Shown here piece after piece: positions 1 through 8,363 of a DNA stretch of 53,148 nucleotides; the stretch's first letter is position 1; every line of letters starts with the position of its first letter. The DNA lies in the IMG/VR virus record IMGVR_UViG_3300037104_000199, positions 1 through 53,148 of that record; one strand, 5' to 3'. The notes under the pieces were generated by a model that saw only the letters and a program-made list of their open reading frames with translations, was not told the DNA's origin and searched no databases. The translations under genes were made by a program, and so were the position numbers. This DNA comes from a virus.

Positions 1-1757
1 ATATCAGAGGATACAGTAATAGGTACTGACTTGATAAGTGTTTCTGCTGTGCTTACCATAGCATCCACCATAATTTTCTTGATTTCCTCTGCTTGATTTT
101 TGGGGGAAATTACAACAATCTCATCATGTACTTGAAGAATAATATGTGCCCCACCAAAATAATTATGTAGTTCTTCATAAACTGCTATTAAAGCAAGCTT
201 GGTAATATCAGCACTCGACCCCTGTACAGGCGAATTGGCTCCCGCTCTCTTTATTGCCCCAACTTGCTTATCATAAGACTCTTGATCAATAAACTTGGGG
301 CGATTGAAATATCTTTTTCTACCATAGATAGTTTCAATAGAACCTGTTCTAAGAGCCCTCAATCCCTGTGACTCTAACCACCTAATAGCTATAGCATAGG
401 TTTTCTTATGTAGTTCAAGAAGTTCCTTAGCTCTAGTTATAGTAATTCTATCCTTAGGTGTTTCAGCAGCCTCATTTAGAGTCTCCATTAGCTTTTTGGC
501 ACCAGCCCCGTACACCACGGCAAAGTTAAGCGTTTTACTTAAGTATCTTTGCGCCTTAGTAACCTTATCCAATGGAATTTTAAACATCATAGAAGCTGTC
601 GCTTTATGTAGGTCATCCCCTGAATTAAAGGCACTAATAAGATTTGGGTCCTGGCTCATTTCGGCAAGCACTCTCAACTCTATTTGGGAGTAGTCACAAA
701 TTATTAATGAGTAATTAGGATCACCTACACACGCTCGTAATTCCTCAGGAATTTGCTGTACGTTAGGTTCTCTACAGCTAAATCTGCCTGTCTCGGTACC
801 AGCTTGGTCGAAGTCGGGGTGAAGCCTCCCAGTAAAAGGATGAATCTTCTCCAATAAGCTTAGACCATAAGTATCTACAATCTTCTGGTACCCTCGCCAA
901 TTTATTAGTTCCTTAGCTGCTGGATGATCTACTTTAGAAAGCTCAGTTTCCCCCGTAGTAGTTATATCTATGCCTATCTTTTGTAGAGTCTCTAAGAGTT
1001 GCTTAGGACTTCTAAGATTCATAGGCTGTCTTTCAAACATACCCACTTGTTCAGGCATATCATGCTCATCAAAGATTAATGAGAATATCTTCTGACTTGA
1101 AGCATCAAACTTATTTTGGTAATCCCTAATAATCTTGCGCCATTTTTCCTGCATAATAGGAATACCCGCAAGTTCCATTTCAGCAACAACGGGAGCAACA
1201 TCAAACTCTAACTGAGCAACCTGTGTAAGTCCAGCCTCTTCAAGTAACTTCATTTGCTGATTTCTAATATCAAACATAATGTAGGAGTCTTTTGCCGCGT
1301 ACCCTAACTGCTCCTCAGTAAAGGCTTGCATGGGGCGCATGGTAAGGAAACTCTTACGTATAGACTTATCTAATACTACACCAGTATACTTTAGAGCAAC
1401 ATCATCAAGACCATTTCTCTTGCCCCCAGGAATAAGAACCTTCTCAGCAAGAAGAGTATCAAATACACCTAGGATTTTAGTATTGTAGTAATGTAAAAAG
1501 AACTTGGACTCAAATTTAGCCTGATGGATAATCTTTACCCACTTCTTACTCTCCATGTAAGGAAGCAGCGGAGTAAGATCAACTTTTCGGGCATCAATAA
1601 CAAAGCAGTCACCGCCTTCAAAGGCAAGTTGACAGAGTAATATTCTAGAGTCAATAGGATTAAGCCCCGAAGTCTCCAAGTCTAATCCAACAACACTGTA
1701 CTTATTAAATTGCTCTAAAACGGCATCTAAAGTACCTTCTACAAACGTATAGTCCAT
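1..1757 (-). CDS. polA: DNA polymerase I family A, 3' end cut by window edge
   Basis: Replicative DNA polymerase of family A. Reading leftward from the ATG at 1757, the 3'-5' exonuclease motif appears as D26-x-E28 in a DLETSG context. The polymerase domain follows with motif A (DYSQIELR, about residue 354), an O-helix motif ending NFAVVYG, and motif C (QVHDEI, about residue 544). The C-terminal few dozen residues lie outside the window. No 5'-3' exonuclease domain is present, as is usual for phage enzymes. The start overlaps the TGA of the upstream HNH gene by one base (TGATG) and GAAGGA serves as its ribosome-binding site, so the two are translationally coupled. Confidence 0.95.
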   Translation of the reverse strand, partial: MDYTFVEGTLDAVLEQFNKYSVVGLDLETSGLNPIDSRILLCQLAFEGGDCFVIDARKVDLTPLLPYMESKKWVKIIHQAKFESKFFLHYYNTKILGVFDTLLAEKVLIPGGKRNGLDDVALKYTGVVLDKSIRKSFLTMRPMQAFTEEQLGYAAKDSYIMFDIRNQQMKLLEEAGLTQVAQLEFDVAPVVAEMELAGIPIMQEKWRKIIRDYQNKFDASSQKIFSLIFDEHDMPEQVGMFERQPMNLRSPKQLLETLQKIGIDITTTGETELSKVDHPAAKELINWRGYQKIVDTYGLSLLEKIHPFTGRLHPDFDQAGTETGRFSCREPNVQQIPEELRACVGDPNYSLIICDYSQIELRVLAEMSQDPNLISAFNSGDDLHKATASMMFKIPLDKVTKAQRYLSKTLNFAVVYGAGAKKLMETLNEAAETPKDRITITRAKELLELHKKTYAIAIRWLESQGLRALRTGSIETIYGRKRYFNRPKFIDQESYDKQVGAIKRAGANSPVQGSSADITKLALIAVYEELHNYFGGAHIILQVHDEIVVISPKNQAEEIKKIMVDAMVSTAETLIKSVPITVSSD

Positions 1758-2227
1758 CAGTTTCCTTCTATACTATTTAGGTATGCAAAATCTTTAAAAT
1801 AAATTACTGCTGCCTCATTATAAGCTTTAGCAGCCTCTAACTCTGTATAAAATACACCCAAGTTTATAATCTTCCCATTCACAGTAATCCTAGCCCTCCA
1901 GGGTTTTGTAAGATTTGGAAGTTTTTCATAAGAAACTCCTTTGAAGGAAGACCCCCTATTCTTTATAGGTGCTCTATTATACATATTTTGTATGTGTGTA
2001 CACCCCCTTAGATTTTCTCTCCTATTATCTAAACCATTACCATTTATGTGATCTAAAAGCGTCTTCTTTCCCCAAACAAAGTGATGCATAAATCCTACCC
2101 TCTTACTTCTAGCATAGGTATTATTATGCTTCTCAGATGTAGCATACCACTTGTACTCAGAAAGGGTTTCAAATAAATCATCATCAACTAGTGCTTCTTT
2201 TCCTTGGGTTAAAGGTATTTTTCTCAA
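1757..2227 (-). CDS. HNH homing endonuclease with AP2 domain
   Basis: Free-standing HNH-AP2 endonuclease, a selfish DNA-cutting gene. The HNH core (LDHINGNGLDNRRENLR) lies at about residues 58-75. A C-terminal AP2-like DNA-binding domain (FKGVSY..., WRARITVNGK, GVFYTELEAAKAYNEAA) follows. It is inserted between primase and polymerase genes and overlaps both (ATGA with the primase, TGATG with the polymerase), so it does not break the operon. The family normally acts in trans to spread itself into unoccupied sites; its target here, presumably in the neighbouring replication genes, is inferred. Confidence 0.92.
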   Translation of the reverse strand: MRKIPLTQGKEALVDDDLFETLSEYKWYATSEKHNNTYARSKRVGFMHHFVWGKKTLLDHINGNGLDNRRENLRGCTHIQNMYNRAPIKNRGSSFKGVSYEKLPNLTKPWRARITVNGKIINLGVFYTELEAAKAYNEAAVIYFKDFAYLNSIEGN

Positions 2228-3240
2228 AATAACTCCTTAGAAATATTCGACAAATGTGTAGTCCAAGTCTCGACTTGCTCCTTTACTATAGTATCAAATA
2301 AATCTTGCGCCCCCGGAAAACTAGATAACTCCCCAACATCCTTTACCCCTAATTCAGAGTAATCTAGAATCATAGCTCGGTCCCCAAACACTTCTTTGAG
2401 ACTCTTAGCTGCCTTCATCCCTGGTGGATCATTGTCTGGGACAATTATAATCCTCTTGCCTTCAAATAGCAAGCGGTTGTACTTAGTTAGATGGGTTCCC
2501 CCTAAGCATACCGCAGGGTAACCCCATTGGAGTAGAAGCATCCGGTCTATCTGACCCTCAACTACCATAATAGTTGAAGCAGTCCTAACCTCATAAAAAC
2601 CCATAACTGGTTTAGGAGCCCTGACCCCTAAATATTTCACGTGGTCATTTACAACTGTTCTACCTATGAGAAAGTCAGCTTGTTTCCTATCTAGTAAATT
2701 AGGTATTGTAACTCTATGGGATAAACATTCGCGCCCATCTTTAGTTATTAAGCCTATCTCAATACCTAGTATGTAATCCTCTGCCATCTGAAAGCTGAGA
2801 ACATTACCGTCTGTATACCCTAATTTGTATTTAGAGATTGTTTCATCCGTTAACCCCCTTCCATGAAAATAACTTAGTGCCCCTGGGGTTTTTAGTAGAA
2901 ATTTGTGGTACTGATCTGCTACACTATACAAAAAGGGCCAAGTTTTGGAGGGATTAGAAACCTTTATAACCATACTCTTATCTGCCCTAGGTTCTTTGTA
3001 ATCCTCACCTAAGTAAGCCCTAGCTTCCGCATTAGTCCAATGCTTAAAATCCATAAGAAACCTAAGAGCATCCCCCCATTTCTCACATCCAAAACAATAG
3101 TAAGTATCGTTAGGATAATAAGTAAATGATGGGGAGTGATCACCCTCGTGGAGGGGGCAATTAGTTTTCATAAGCCTACCACTAGAAGGTACCAACTCTA
3201 TGTTATTTTCGCCCAAAACCTCTAGTAGAGTCTTAGCCAT
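2224..3240 (-). CDS. dnaG: DnaG-type primase with CHC2 zinc finger and Toprim domain
   Basis: Makes RNA primers at the replication fork. The N-terminal zinc finger is visible as C28-H31-C49-C52. The Toprim catalytic core shows the conserved Glu at 228 (VVEGQIDRM) and D269-x-D271 (VPDNDPPGMKA). At 338 residues it is shorter than cellular DnaG and lacks an evident helicase-interaction C-terminal domain, as in many phage primases. The start at 3240 has AAGGAG upstream. It sits between the deoxyribosyltransferase gene and an HNH-AP2 gene in the leftward replication operon. Confidence 0.93.
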   Translation of the reverse strand: MAKTLLEVLGENNIELVPSSGRLMKTNCPLHEGDHSPSFTYYPNDTYYCFGCEKWGDALRFLMDFKHWTNAEARAYLGEDYKEPRADKSMVIKVSNPSKTWPFLYSVADQYHKFLLKTPGALSYFHGRGLTDETISKYKLGYTDGNVLSFQMAEDYILGIEIGLITKDGRECLSHRVTIPNLLDRKQADFLIGRTVVNDHVKYLGVRAPKPVMGFYEVRTASTIMVVEGQIDRMLLLQWGYPAVCLGGTHLTKYNRLLFEGKRIIIVPDNDPPGMKAAKSLKEVFGDRAMILDYSELGVKDVGELSSFPGAQDLFDTIVKEQVETWTTHLSNISKELF

Positions 3241-3250
3241 AGTAACTCCT

Positions 3251-3688
3251 TTAGGCTGCTAAGTGTTCCAGTACATAAGCCGCTTCATCTAGGGAAGAAA
3301 CTACATAACCAACGCTTTCCCTAATCATAGGGTGATTATGTATACTATCCTCACTCATAATAAGTATGATAGGCTTTCTACCTAAGTCAGCCCAAGCAAT
3401 TTCCATTACAGTTCCAATAGATACCTTTTCCGCGCCAAGAAAATTAACTATGACTACATCTGCTCTAACGCAGTCCCACCTATCTCTTGTGGTTAACCCT
3501 CTAGCAGAGGATAGAACCTTATCCTCATAAGAGCCTTGTATACTTGTCTCTTTCTCCAAATACTCCTTACCCCTAAGAGGGGAAAGGAATTCAATATTGT
3601 CAAACTTACTACCAAACCAATTGCGCCACCCAGTAGCCTCTTCCCAACTTTTACCAGCTATTGGTCCAGCTAAATAAACCTTTAACAT
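3251..3688 (-). CDS. Nucleoside 2-deoxyribosyltransferase-like protein
   Basis: Probable member of the nucleoside 2-deoxyribosyltransferase family, which swaps or cleaves bases on deoxynucleosides. The family signature is the N-terminal KVYLAGPIAG followed by the W-x4-G-W-R-x-W region. A central stretch (DRWDCVRADVVIVNF) and an SIGTVMEIAWA segment carry the typical acidic active-site residue. At 145 residues the length fits the family. Its position between ribonucleotide reductase and primase supports a nucleotide-salvage or precursor-editing role; the actual substrate cannot be read from sequence. Confidence 0.85.
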   Translation of the reverse strand: MLKVYLAGPIAGKSWEEATGWRNWFGSKFDNIEFLSPLRGKEYLEKETSIQGSYEDKVLSSARGLTTRDRWDCVRADVVIVNFLGAEKVSIGTVMEIAWADLGRKPIILIMSEDSIHNHPMIRESVGYVVSSLDEAAYVLEHLAA

Positions 3689-3690
3689 TC

Positions 3691-5517
3691 CTACTCCTTT
3701 ACTTCAATTATGGGTTTATGGGCAACATCGCACATCCCGTCTGGACAACCCATGATAGAACTTTCAGCTATTGTACCATCTAATGCGCCCTTATTCTTCT
3801 TGACTAGCTTTTCAACCTGATCAAGAGGAATGGCTTCCAAAGGTTCCTCACCACGACTTCCGGCGCGATAGAAGGTTGTCCCCTTCACATAGGGCAGGTA
3901 TTCTAACCACAGATCACTCAGGTTGTCAATAGGATAATTCTGAGGTAGGTTTGTTGTTTTTGCTATGGCTGAATCAATATGCTTCTGAACGACCCTCTGT
4001 ACCTCTAGATGATTTTCGGGGGAGATATCATATGCCCCTTCAAGTAAGGACTTATCCTCAATAGTGTTCCATATAGGGTCAACTACTAGTTCCTTGTCTA
4101 ACTTCCTTGAACCATCCTCAGTAGGACGATAAAAGCGTCTCCAATAGGCAGGAGCAAAGATAGGTTCTAATCCAGAAGAAACGTTTGAAATAAGCGATGT
4201 GCTGCCAGTAGGTGCAACCGTATTGAGCGCAGCATTCCTTATACCAAACTTCCTAATCTTCATCTGTAACTTTTGAGGAATTGCCCTTCTTACAAAACCA
4301 GACTCTAAGAACTCATCCGCATAAACAGGGAAAGCTCCCTTCTCTTTGGCTAACTCAATAGAGGCTTCATAAGAAGCAATCTTAATAAAGTGAAATAGTT
4401 CATCAATAAACTTATGTGCAGACTCAGAGGAGTACTTGTAACCTAGTTCTAGTAATAATGTATGAAGACCCATAATACCCAAACCTATACGCCTAACATT
4501 AAGAACATTTTCTCTAATTTCGGGCAATGGGTATTCTGTGGTGTCTAGAACATCATCCAAAAATCTAACTGCTACTTTTATTGTTGCCCTAAGTTGATCC
4601 CAGTCCAATGTACCATTAGATATAAATCTAGGAAGAACCAAAGACCCTAAGCAACACGCGCCGCCTCCCTCCAGGGGCTGCTCGCTGCATGCGTTGCAAA
4701 TGATTATTGGTTTGTAATAATGAATATTATTCTCTTTATTAGAGAGGTCCAGATTTAGAATTCCTGGCTCACCACTATTCCAAGCATTTTGAACGATCTT
4801 TTCCCAGATACTCTTAGCATTTACTTTTGTGGCAATAGTGTTATGCCAGGTAAGATCATAGTCCTTACCCTCCTTTACTGCGCGAACCCACTTAACTGCG
4901 GGCATTTTCTTATCAATGATAAGGGATATATTAGCATTAGTAAGTTCTTTCTTATCTAACTTTATATCAAGAAACTCAGGCATATCTGGATGTGTAATAT
5001 TGAGCGCCAGTAGCAAAGCCAAACGACGGCCCCCTCCTGATACAAGCACATCCCCAACACGATCAATCATCTGCATAAGACTTACAGCACCAGTAGCTAT
5101 TCCCCCAGTTCCATTAATCTTGGAACCTCTGGGCCTGATACTTGACATATTCATACCAATTCCGCCACCCATACCAGAAACAACTATAACATCTGAAATA
5201 GCCTTACCCCATCCCTCCCTAGAGTCCCCCGGCATGGAGAGTCCATAACAGTTGATAGCGTGAGCCCTAGTTCTACCCGCACCATACCAAATTCTTCCAC
5301 CAGGATTAAATCTATTAGTTACAATTTCCTGATAAAAAAGTTCTTCGAATTTAGATCGTATCTCCCCTAACTCGGCAGCAGATACATGTCTGGAAACTCT
5401 TCTTGCGCCCTCTTCCCAAGTTTCTGTTGGGTGAATGGCGTGCCTCTCAGAAAAAATTGTACTAGGAAGTCCTTCTTTTGGTGTAAATACTTCTTGTAAT
5501 TTAATACCCTTAAGCAC
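3691..5517 (-). CDS. nrdJ: Adenosylcobalamin-dependent (class II) ribonucleotide reductase
   Basis: Reduces ribonucleotides to deoxyribonucleotides for phage DNA synthesis. Visible active-site features are C90 (NCYGL), C277 and E279 in the NACSE motif that carries the radical cysteine, and a C-terminal redox pair (CPDGMC) near residue 590. No separate radical-generating subunit or activase lies nearby, so class II (B12-dependent) is the best assignment. The start is GTG at 5517, overlapping the TAG stop of the upstream HNH gene (TAGTG), with AAGGAG about 11 nt upstream. At 608 residues it is compact compared with cellular NrdJ. Confidence 0.92.
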   Translation of the reverse strand: MLKGIKLQEVFTPKEGLPSTIFSERHAIHPTETWEEGARRVSRHVSAAELGEIRSKFEELFYQEIVTNRFNPGGRIWYGAGRTRAHAINCYGLSMPGDSREGWGKAISDVIVVSGMGGGIGMNMSSIRPRGSKINGTGGIATGAVSLMQMIDRVGDVLVSGGGRRLALLLALNITHPDMPEFLDIKLDKKELTNANISLIIDKKMPAVKWVRAVKEGKDYDLTWHNTIATKVNAKSIWEKIVQNAWNSGEPGILNLDLSNKENNIHYYKPIIICNACSEQPLEGGGACCLGSLVLPRFISNGTLDWDQLRATIKVAVRFLDDVLDTTEYPLPEIRENVLNVRRIGLGIMGLHTLLLELGYKYSSESAHKFIDELFHFIKIASYEASIELAKEKGAFPVYADEFLESGFVRRAIPQKLQMKIRKFGIRNAALNTVAPTGSTSLISNVSSGLEPIFAPAYWRRFYRPTEDGSRKLDKELVVDPIWNTIEDKSLLEGAYDISPENHLEVQRVVQKHIDSAIAKTTNLPQNYPIDNLSDLWLEYLPYVKGTTFYRAGSRGEEPLEAIPLDQVEKLVKKNKGALDGTIAESSIMGCPDGMCDVAHKPIIEVKE

Positions 5518-5981
5518 TAAGCATCAATCTCCTTAATTTTATCTGTTTCTTGCGCCGAATTTAAGAAATCCCAATAAAGGGGACATTCAATCACATCAGC
5601 GCCTTCTTGGTACGAACAAATATAAGGAAGATAACACTTTAGTTTTCTTGCCTTAGGTTGTCTTATTTCCTTCCAGCATTTTCTTTGAAATTTACAAGGT
5701 ATAAATGTCTTAGTAGTAATTCGTCTTGGTTTAGATACATAGTTATCTACTAAAGCAATAACCCTAAATCCAGAATTAGTTGACACTACCTCCAAATTTT
5801 CTGGCGCATTATTTTTTGTATCACCATCAATATGCCTAACATCCTCATCCTGAGTCAGAGATCGTTCAAGTACCTTTTCCGCCACCAATATTTGTTCTGG
5901 TACATAGCCACCTCCTACTGCTCTTACATGACTCGGATCGTAAACAAGAACATAGTAGTCAATAATTCTCTCGCCTAACAT
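5517..5981 (-). CDS. HNH endonuclease, probable homing type
   Basis: The HNH motif is visible as VRHIDGDTKNNAPENLEVV at about residues 47-65, the form used by free-standing phage homing endonucleases. A C-terminal extension with four cysteines may form a zinc site. It is the first gene of the leftward operon: AAGGAG precedes the ATG, a promoter-like site lies at 6040-6068, and its stop overlaps the ribonucleotide reductase start. Placement directly before nrdJ suggests that gene as its original target, which is inference. Confidence 0.82.
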   Translation of the reverse strand: MLGERIIDYYVLVYDPSHVRAVGGGYVPEQILVAEKVLERSLTQDEDVRHIDGDTKNNAPENLEVVSTNSGFRVIALVDNYVSKPRRITTKTFIPCKFQRKCWKEIRQPKARKLKCYLPYICSYQEGADVIECPLYWDFLNSAQETDKIKEIDA

Positions 5982-6039
5982 ATCTCTCCTTTATAAGTGG
6001 TAACTATCTAACTGCCTCAGGTCCTCCCTTTAGGGCATC

Positions 6040-6068
6040 ATTGTACCACAAAACTACTGTCCTGTATT
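6040..6068 (-). promoter_or_regulatory. Leftward promoter for the polymerase/RNR operon
   Basis: On the minus strand the -10 hexamer TACAAT is preceded by TTTGTGG, matching the extended -10 seen at other promoters in this window. The -35 (AATACA, 17 bp spacing) is weak. It lies about 60 bp upstream of the HNH/nrdJ operon. Confidence 0.5.
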
Positions 6069-6094
6069 GTGAAGGTTTCTTATCCTAGTACCTA

Positions 6095-6123
6095 TTGACT
6101 TTGACCCAAGAGTGTGCTACTCG
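6095..6123 (+). promoter_or_regulatory. Putative rightward promoter upstream of stem-loop region
   Basis: TTGACT, 17 bp, TACTCG with GTGTGC just before the -10. It points into a non-coding stretch with three hairpins, so it could transcribe a small RNA or leader. The -10 is poor, hence modest confidence. Confidence 0.4.
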
Positions 6124-6309
6124 CATGCGGGCGTAGATTAATGCTATCGGACAGTATGATCAGTAACTGCTCAGTTGGTACAGTACTAGCTCTGTTACTA
6201 GCTAAGTACTTAACGTACTTAGCTTAGTAAGAACGAAGTTAGCTACGTTAATAGCTAAAGCTATTAACTACGCTAACTTAGGGCTGAAGCCCTGAAATTT
6301 AAAAAGTTC
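6124..6309 (+). other. Non-coding stretch with three consecutive stem-loops
   Basis: This gap between divergent operons has no gene. It holds three perfect or near-perfect hairpins: GCTAAGTAC/GTACTTAGC (6201-6223), a 19-bp near-perfect inverted repeat beginning GTTAGC (6238-6277), and AGGGCT/AGCCCT (6280-6293). They sit between a putative promoter at 6095 and the strong promoter at 6310. A small structured RNA, a regulator-binding region or an origin are all possible; nothing in the sequence decides between them. Confidence 0.6.
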
Positions 6310-6338
6310 TTTACTTTTGGGGATGTTTGTGGTAGTAT
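6310..6338 (+). promoter_or_regulatory. Sigma70-like promoter, rightward
   Basis: TTTACT, 17 bp, TAGTAT, with TTTGTGG immediately before the -10. It drives the zinc-ribbon gene at 6409 and probably the genes beyond. Confidence 0.75.
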
Positions 6339-6408
6339 TATGCTGTTCGTTCTCTCTCTCTTTCGTCGCTGCCAGAGAATGGCGCAAATAATACTAAGGA
6401 GGTTACTA

Positions 6409-6591
6409 ATGCTTGATTATGGATTTAGAAGTGCTTGCTGTGGAAGTCCTATCCGACTAGGAACTCGCACCGTCAAGAAGACCAAGCAGACGGTCAAGGT
6501 CTGGGTCTGTTGCAAGTGCCAATCTTTCGATTGTGACATAGTGCCCACAGGTGGGGGCAAAAGTCAAGAGCCAGAATCCTTTGCAGATTAG
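6409..6591 (+). CDS. Small zinc-ribbon protein
   Basis: A 60-residue protein with two cysteine pairs (ACCGS near the N-terminus and CCKC in the middle) that could bind one zinc. The start was chosen at the ATG preceded by AAGGAGG with 6-nt spacing; an upstream ATG at 6340 has no ribosome-binding site. It is the first gene after the promoter at 6310, with a pyrimidine-rich leader (TCTCTCTCTCTTTC) before it. The family is not recognised. A second promoter lies directly after its stop, so it may be expressed independently of recA. Confidence 0.75.
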   Translation: MLDYGFRSACCGSPIRLGTRTVKKTKQTVKVWVCCKCQSFDCDIVPTGGGKSQEPESFAD

Positions 6592-6594
6592 GGG

Positions 6595-6623
6595 TTGACA
6601 CTACTAGTGGTTTGTGGTACTCT
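6595..6623 (+). promoter_or_regulatory. Sigma70-like promoter for the IMPDH-recA operon
   Basis: Consensus -35 TTGACA, 17 bp, TACTCT, again preceded by TTTGTGG. It starts 4 bp after the stop codon of the zinc-ribbon gene and produces a leader of about 155 nt. Confidence 0.82.
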
Positions 6624-6629
6624 GACAGA

Positions 6630-6777
6630 GTTATGCTTGAAGCACAGCACCTTGATTGCAAGCGTAAAAATATAGGCGTTGGGTGGCTTTCAGATTTGCC
6701 CCACAATAGGGCCAGGAACCACGGAGCCGAGAGTTTAGGTGGCCGAACGAGTAAGTGGCCATCTTCCCAAAAATAAG
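6630..6777 (+). promoter_or_regulatory. Structured 5' leader of the HNH-IMPDH gene
   Basis: About 150 nt of untranslated leader lies between the promoter and the AAGGAG ribosome-binding site. An 8-bp stem with one G-U pair can form (AGGTGGCC/GGCCATCT) and ends about 15 nt before the ribosome-binding site; GC-rich segments further upstream could pair too. Leader length, structure and position in front of a purine enzyme suggest an attenuator or riboswitch. It does not match a riboswitch class that I recognise. Confidence 0.45.
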
Positions 6778-6785
6778 GAGATTTT

Positions 6786-8354
6786 ATGACCATAGCCCCT
6801 AAAACGGTGGACGGTAGAGATACTTCTACACTACCTAAGTATAGTACAAAGAAAGTTGAAAGAACTTGTGATTCCTGTGGGGAAGTTTCAATTGTAAGTT
6901 GGCAAGATGTACTTAAAACAAGTTCTAGAAGAGGGGGCATAACTCTATGTTACACATGTGCCATGAAGTTAAACTCTGGGGATAATAATGTTTCTAAAAG
7001 ACCAGAAGTAAGAGCAAAGATATCAGAAAGGACTACTGGTAAACCTAAAAATTTTGGAAATCTAGAAAACCCTAGACTCCTTAAACGAAAACTTACTACA
7101 GCGGGGTATGTTTTAGTATGGGATGAGGTAACTAAAAAATATACACCTGAACATAGATTACTATTAGGACTATCACAAATGGATGGTAAGCAAGTACACC
7201 ATATAGATGGCAATAAGAGAAATAACTCTAAAGATAATTTAGTTATTATAAACTCCCCAGAAGAGCATAACAAACTACATACTCAACTAGAGTCCCTAGC
7301 CTTTCAACAGGTTAGTCTAGGGAATATTTACTTTGATAAAACTACTAATAATTACACACTTAAAGATGAGTCTAGTACCATACCCCTTAGTTTAGGCTTT
7401 GAAGATATAGCTATCTCTGAAAATAAGGCAACTATAAAATCTCGTTCAGAGATTGATATTAGTTCTGAGATTATTAGGGGTCTTAAATTACAAATTCCAC
7501 TTATTTCCTCTAATATGACTACTGTTACAAACCCACATTTTTGCTCTATTTTAGATTCTTTGGGATGCCTAGGAATTTTACCACGAACAGGAAACTCTGA
7601 AGAACAGAAGGATCAGGTAATATCCTTAAAGAAGGTATGTGAGACTGTTGCTACGTCTGTAGGTATCAGGGAGGGCCAACTAGAGCTAGCTAAAAATCTA
7701 ATTAGGGCGGGTGCCTCAATTATTGTGATTGATGTAGCTCATGGCTACTCTGAGTATGTTATGGCTTTTGGTAAAACTCTAAAAGCTTTTAGCCCATCAA
7801 CTAAAATTGTTGTTGGAAACTCTACCAATCCTGGGATTCTTTATGAGTCCTACAAATGGGCAGATGCTATAAAAGTAGGAATTGCACAAGGTTTTGCCTG
7901 TGAAACTAAGAATGTTGCGGGAGCTACTGAAAAGCAATTTTCGGCATTACTAAAATTCAAAAGAATTTCTTCTGAATTTGAAGTTCCTGTTATTAGTGAT
8001 GGAGGGATAAGAGAACCTGCTGATTTCGTTAAAGCCATTGGTGCTGGAGCCCATTCAGTTATGGCGGGTAAGGTTTTTGCTGCCTGTCCAGAAAGTGCTG
8101 CACCTTATGTAACTATTGAGGGGGGATTTTTAAAGAAGCTATATGCAGGTATGGCCTCTAGGTATGTCCAAGAAATCATGCATGGTACAGTACATAATGA
8201 TGCACCTGAAGGTACTATCAAGTATCTAGATATAGGAGAATCTGTAACAGACTTAGTTGCTAGGTATGCTGGGGCTCTTAGGTCGGGTATATCCTATTCT
8301 GGTGGAAGTAGTATAGAAACATTTCAAACCAGTGTAAACTGGGTAAGAATTTAA
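6786..8354 (+). CDS. guaB: HNH endonuclease fused to IMP dehydrogenase/GMP reductase-like enzyme
   Basis: Two unrelated modules in one frame. Residues 1-180 hold a zinc ribbon (C28/C31, C55/C58) and an HNH core (VHHIDGNKRNNSKDNLVII, from about 138). Residues 190-522 are a TIM-barrel IMPDH/GMPR-like enzyme: the PLISSNMTTVT entry strand, the VIDVAHG substrate loop and a catalytic Cys at 372 (ACET). The CBS domains typical of cellular IMPDH are absent, as in GMP reductase. No internal start codon with a ribosome-binding site separates the halves. IMPDH oxidises IMP to XMP, whereas GMP reductase deaminates GMP; the sequence does not decide which. The gene is followed 9 bp later by recA. Confidence 0.85.
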   Translation: MTIAPKTVDGRDTSTLPKYSTKKVERTCDSCGEVSIVSWQDVLKTSSRRGGITLCYTCAMKLNSGDNNVSKRPEVRAKISERTTGKPKNFGNLENPRLLKRKLTTAGYVLVWDEVTKKYTPEHRLLLGLSQMDGKQVHHIDGNKRNNSKDNLVIINSPEEHNKLHTQLESLAFQQVSLGNIYFDKTTNNYTLKDESSTIPLSLGFEDIAISENKATIKSRSEIDISSEIIRGLKLQIPLISSNMTTVTNPHFCSILDSLGCLGILPRTGNSEEQKDQVISLKKVCETVATSVGIREGQLELAKNLIRAGASIIVIDVAHGYSEYVMAFGKTLKAFSPSTKIVVGNSTNPGILYESYKWADAIKVGIAQGFACETKNVAGATEKQFSALLKFKRISSEFEVPVISDGGIREPADFVKAIGAGAHSVMAGKVFAACPESAAPYVTIEGGFLKKLYAGMASRYVQEIMHGTVHNDAPEGTIKYLDIGESVTDLVARYAGALRSGISYSGGSSIETFQTSVNWVRI

Positions 8355-8363
8355 AGGAGACTT

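Noticed and set aside
4916-5248. Long plus-strand open frame opposite the ribonucleotide reductase gene
   Set aside because: It is antisense to conserved active-site codons, is proline/serine-rich and has no ribosome-binding site.
6630-6777. Cobalamin, purine or guanidine riboswitch before the IMPDH gene
   Set aside because: None of the conserved core sequences that I know for these classes is present.
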